Below are positions 5,935 to 7,734 of a stretch of 7,734 nucleotides of DNA, piece by piece. Origin of the DNA: DASUFH01 sp036274645 (lineage in GTDB: Bacteria; Acidobacteriota; Terriglobia; 20CM-2-55-15); NCBI GenBank assembly GCA_036274645.1, contig DASUFH010000198.1, positions 1 to 7,734 on the forward strand. The letters run 5' to 3'. Position 1 is the stretch's first letter, and each line of letters starts with the position of its first letter. The position numbers and the translations under genes are program-made. Under the pieces are notes generated by a model that was given only the letters and a program-made list of their open reading frames with translations, did not search any database and was not told the DNA's origin.

Positions 5935-6557
5935 TTCTTCAGAACCTCCTCCAGCGCCTGGATGGACGCCTTGGAAAACACCACCGGTCCGGCGTTGAGC
6001 AACTGGTACGGGGTCAACTGCAGGCTCCGGATCAACTGCACTTCCGGCGCGTTGCGGGAAGCCATGGAAAGGTTGGCGTTCTCCTGATGATCGATCAGCA
6101 ACACCTTGCGGGTAAGACCCATTCCGGAAAGCGCCTGCACGAACGGCTTCGTCTTGTGGGTCTCGAGCGCAAACGCGTCAACCACACTCAACTGGTTGTC
6201 GCGGAGCTTCGCCGCCAGCGCGGACCGCAGCGCGGCGCGGAACATCTTGCGCGGCAGGGTGTAGGAATAATCGCGCGGCTGCGGGCCGAACACCGTGCCG
6301 CCCTTCCGCCACAGCGGATTCCGGATCTCGCCCACACGCGCGCGGCCCGTCCCCTTCTGACGCCAGGGCTTGCGGCCGCTCCCGGAAACTTCGGCGCGCG
6401 TCTTCGTCTTGTGTGTCCCGGATCGCTGGCTGGCCAGATACTGCTTGATCGCGTCATGCAGCAGGCCTTCGTTCACAGGACCGTTGAAGATCTCGTCCGC
6501 CAGATCGAGCTGGCCGACCACTTCATTCTTCAGATTCTTGATGTCGACTGTCGCCAT
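5931..6557 (-). CDS. rplD: 50S ribosomal protein L4
   Basis: L4 is an early 50S assembly protein whose long loop reaches the peptide tunnel. In E. coli it also represses the S10 operon by acting on its leader. The 208-residue product shows the diagnostic loop: HKTKTRAEVSGSGRKPWRQK (49-68) then GTGRARVGEIRNPLWRKGG (69-87), VFGPQPRDYSY (89-99) and RKMFRAALRSALAAKLRD further on. The ATG at 6557 has a purine-rich GTAGAGAGA upstream. It follows rplC by 41 bases, the longest gap here, which contains a hairpin-capable repeat. No S10 leader of the E. coli type is visible before rpsJ, so classical L4 feedback is not supported by this sequence. Confidence 0.98.
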   Translation of the reverse strand: MATVDIKNLKNEVVGQLDLADEIFNGPVNEGLLHDAIKQYLASQRSGTHKTKTRAEVSGSGRKPWRQKGTGRARVGEIRNPLWRKGGTVFGPQPRDYSYTLPRKMFRAALRSALAAKLRDNQLSVVDAFALETHKTKPFVQALSGMGLTRKVLLIDHQENANLSMASRNAPEVQLIRSLQLTPYQLLNAGPVVFSKASIQALEEVLKK

Positions 6558-6570
6558 ACGTTCTCTCTAC

Positions 6571-6592
6571 GAAATCCGAAAGGGCGGATTCC
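6571..6592 (-). other. Inverted repeat in the rplC-rplD spacer
   Basis: On the minus strand GGAATCCG and CGGATTTC flank a 6-base CCCTTT loop. They would form an 8-base stem with one G-U pair in the mRNA. It occupies much of the 41-base spacer and lies 13 bases before the rplD ATG, just upstream of the purine-rich ribosome binding site. There is no U-tract after it, so it is not a standard terminator. It could affect rplD initiation or mRNA processing, or be chance. Confidence 0.45.
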
Positions 6593-6598
6593 CTGCCC

Positions 6599-7225
6599 TC
6601 AACCCGCCCTCTCAATGACGACGTATCCACCCGCGGGGCCGGGAACGGCGCCACGGAGATACAGCAGGTTGTTCTCCGCATCCACCCGCTCGACCCGGAG
6701 ATTGTGCGTCGTCACCTGACGCATTCCCATATGACCCGCCATCCGCATTCCCTTGATCACGCGCGAAGGAAACGCCGATGCGCCGATCGAACCGGGCGCG
6801 CGGTGAAACATGGAGCCGTGACTGCCACGGCCGCCGCGGAAGTGGTGCCGCTTGACGAAACCCGCAAAACCCCGTCCCTTGCCGGTTCCCACCAGCCGGA
6901 CGCGTTCGCGTTCCCGGAAGATGTCCACCAGAACCTTGTCGCCCGGATTGACGTTGTCGCCGGCGTCCACCGGCATCTCGCGCAGGATCCGCGACGCCGC
7001 CACGTTCGCCTTCTTGAAGTGCCCCTTCATCGGCTTGTTGATGCGGCTCTCTTTGACAAACTCGACGATCCCCAGCTGGACCGCGTCGTAGCCGTCCTTC
7101 TCCACCGTCTTGCGCTGCACGACGACGCAGGGGCCCGCCTGCAGAATCGTGACGGGCACCACCGTGCCGTCCTCCCGCAGGATCTGGGTCATGCCAATTT
7201 TCTTCCCGATCAGTCCGGCGATCAT
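6599..7225 (-). CDS. rplC: 50S ribosomal protein L3
   Basis: L3 is one of the two proteins that nucleate 50S assembly, and its loop approaches the peptidyl transferase centre. The 208-residue product begins MIAGLIGKKIGMTQIL, the classical L3 start. It contains GTGKGRGFAGFVKRHHFRGG (113-132), HGSMFHRAPGSIGASAFPSR (136-155) and VIKGMRMAGHMGMRQVT (156-172). It ends in the usual RVDAENNLLYLRGAVPGP block. Where E. coli has GSIGQNQTPG, with the Gln methylated by PrmB, this protein has GSIGASAFPS, so the methylated Gln appears absent; such a loop is common outside proteobacteria. The start overlaps the rpsJ TGA by four bases, with GGGAG 8 bases upstream. Confidence 0.98.
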   Translation of the reverse strand: MIAGLIGKKIGMTQILREDGTVVPVTILQAGPCVVVQRKTVEKDGYDAVQLGIVEFVKESRINKPMKGHFKKANVAASRILREMPVDAGDNVNPGDKVLVDIFRERERVRLVGTGKGRGFAGFVKRHHFRGGRGSHGSMFHRAPGSIGASAFPSRVIKGMRMAGHMGMRQVTTHNLRVERVDAENNLLYLRGAVPGPAGGYVVIERAG

Positions 7226-7551
7226 TTCACGTGCTCCCTGCCGAAGGCCTTGATTTCGACATCTACTCCGGCCGGAAGATCCAGCTTCATCAGAGCATCC
7301 ACCGTCTGCGGCGTGGGCTCGAGAATGTCGAGCAGCCGCTTGTGCGTCCGGATTTCGAACTGTTCACGCGATTTCTTGTCCACGTGAGGTGAACGCAGCA
7401 CGGTGAATTTGTTGATGACCGTGGGCAGGGGAATCGGCCCCGCCACGCGGGCCCCGGTCCGGCGGGCCGTATCGACAATCTCCGTCGCCGACTGGTCGAG
7501 AACCCGGGAATCGTAAGCCTTCAAACGAATGCGAATCTTTTCGTTTAACAT
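7222..7551 (-). CDS. rpsJ: 30S ribosomal protein S10
   Basis: S10 is in the 30S head and in many bacteria also acts as NusE in transcription antitermination with NusB. The sequence MLNEKIRIRLKAYDSRVLDQ aligns directly with the family start. It is followed by TGARVAGPIPLPT (32-44), the loop RSPHVDKKSREQFEIRTHKR (53-72) and LLDILEPT. From ATG 7551 the product is 109 residues, slightly above the usual 102-105 because of the tail GREHVK. A GTG immediately before (7554) would add one residue and cannot be excluded. The ribosome binding site is weak (CGAGTG). The gene starts 14 bases after the tuf stop, which suggests it depends on ribosomes or transcripts coming from tuf. Confidence 0.97.
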   Translation of the reverse strand: MLNEKIRIRLKAYDSRVLDQSATEIVDTARRTGARVAGPIPLPTVINKFTVLRSPHVDKKSREQFEIRTHKRLLDILEPTPQTVDALMKLDLPAGVDVEIKAFGREHVK

Positions 7552-7565
7552 CACTCGAGCCCGTG

Positions 7566-7734
7566 CTATTCAGTAATTTCCGCAACCGTTCCGGCGCCGA
7601 CCGTACGGCCACCTTCGCGAATTGCAAACCGCAACCCCTTCTCCAGCGCGACCGGCGTGATCAGCTCGATCGCCAGCGACACATTGTCGCCCGGCATCAC
7701 CATTTCCACGCCTTCAGGCATCTCCGCCGACCCG
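7566..7734 (-). CDS. tuf: Elongation factor Tu, C-terminal end (5' part outside window)
   Basis: EF-Tu is the GTPase that delivers aminoacyl-tRNA to the ribosome. Only the last 55 codons plus the TAG stop (7568-7566) are present; the first in-window base belongs to a codon cut by the edge. The visible part is the end of the C-terminal beta-barrel domain. It shows PEGVEMVMPGDNVSLAIELI (6-25 of the fragment), then TPVALEKGLRFAIREGGRTV (26-45), then GAGTVAEITE. These blocks are diagnostic for bacterial EF-Tu, with the RFAIREGGRTVGAG motif intact. The frame is undamaged. Its position directly before rpsJ matches genomes where the str operon (rpsL-rpsG-fusA-tuf) runs straight into the S10 operon. 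Confidence 0.97.
   Translation of the reverse strand, partial: GSAEMPEGVEMVMPGDNVSLAIELITPVALEKGLRFAIREGGRTVGAGTVAEITE

Noticed and set aside
1..7734. A previously undescribed system, mobile element, CRISPR array or foreign insertion
   Set aside because: Every part of the window is accounted for by the canonical str-S10-spc gene order with short spacers. No repeats, transposase-like frames or unassigned genes remain.

Overview
The window is one continuous bacterial ribosomal-protein locus, transcribed entirely on the minus strand. Read in the direction of transcription (high to low coordinates) the order is tuf (3' end only), rpsJ, rplC, rplD, rplW, rplB, rpsS, rplV, rpsC, rplP, rpmC, rpsQ, rplN, rplX, rplE, rpsN, rpsH, rplF (all but its last codons). 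This is the classical S10 operon followed directly by the first part of the spc operon, with the end of the str operon (tuf) immediately upstream. I identified 18 genes: 16 complete, and two cut by the window edges. The plus-strand open frames are antisense shadows of these GC-rich genes and are not annotated.

The genes are packed tightly. Four junctions are 4-base start/stop overlaps (rpsJ/rplC, rplD/rplW, rplP/rpmC, rpmC/rpsQ). Two share one base (rplV/rpsC, rplN/rplX), one is exactly abutting (rplW/rplB) and one is separated by a single base (rplB/rpsS). The longest gaps are only 41 bases (rplC-rplD), 39 (rplE-rpsN) and 31 (rpsC-rplP and rpsQ-rplN). No stretch over 300 bases lacks a gene. 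There is no recognisable promoter at the tuf/rpsJ or rpsQ/rplN boundaries, where E. coli separates its str, S10 and spc operons, so I infer one long str-S10-spc transcription unit.

The products are 30S proteins S3, S8, S10, S14, S17 and S19, 50S proteins L2, L3, L4, L5, L6, L14, L16, L22, L23, L24 and L29, and elongation factor Tu. Their joint order and coupling serve balanced synthesis of ribosome parts.

The organism is a bacterium with a moderately high-GC genome. S14 is the short four-cysteine zinc form and L24 also carries a CxxC/CxxC pair. L5 has an unusual Lys/Ala/Pro-rich N-terminal extension of about 35 residues, and S17 is longer than usual at both ends. These features exclude an E. 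coli-like gammaproteobacterium. They would fit several less-studied phyla (for example the Planctomycetes-Verrucomicrobia-Chlamydiae group), but the sequence alone does not let me name one. I found no mobile element, CRISPR array, tRNA, rRNA or undescribed system. The second-look items are modest: the L5 extension, two hairpin-capable sequences, and the promoterless fusion of classical operons.
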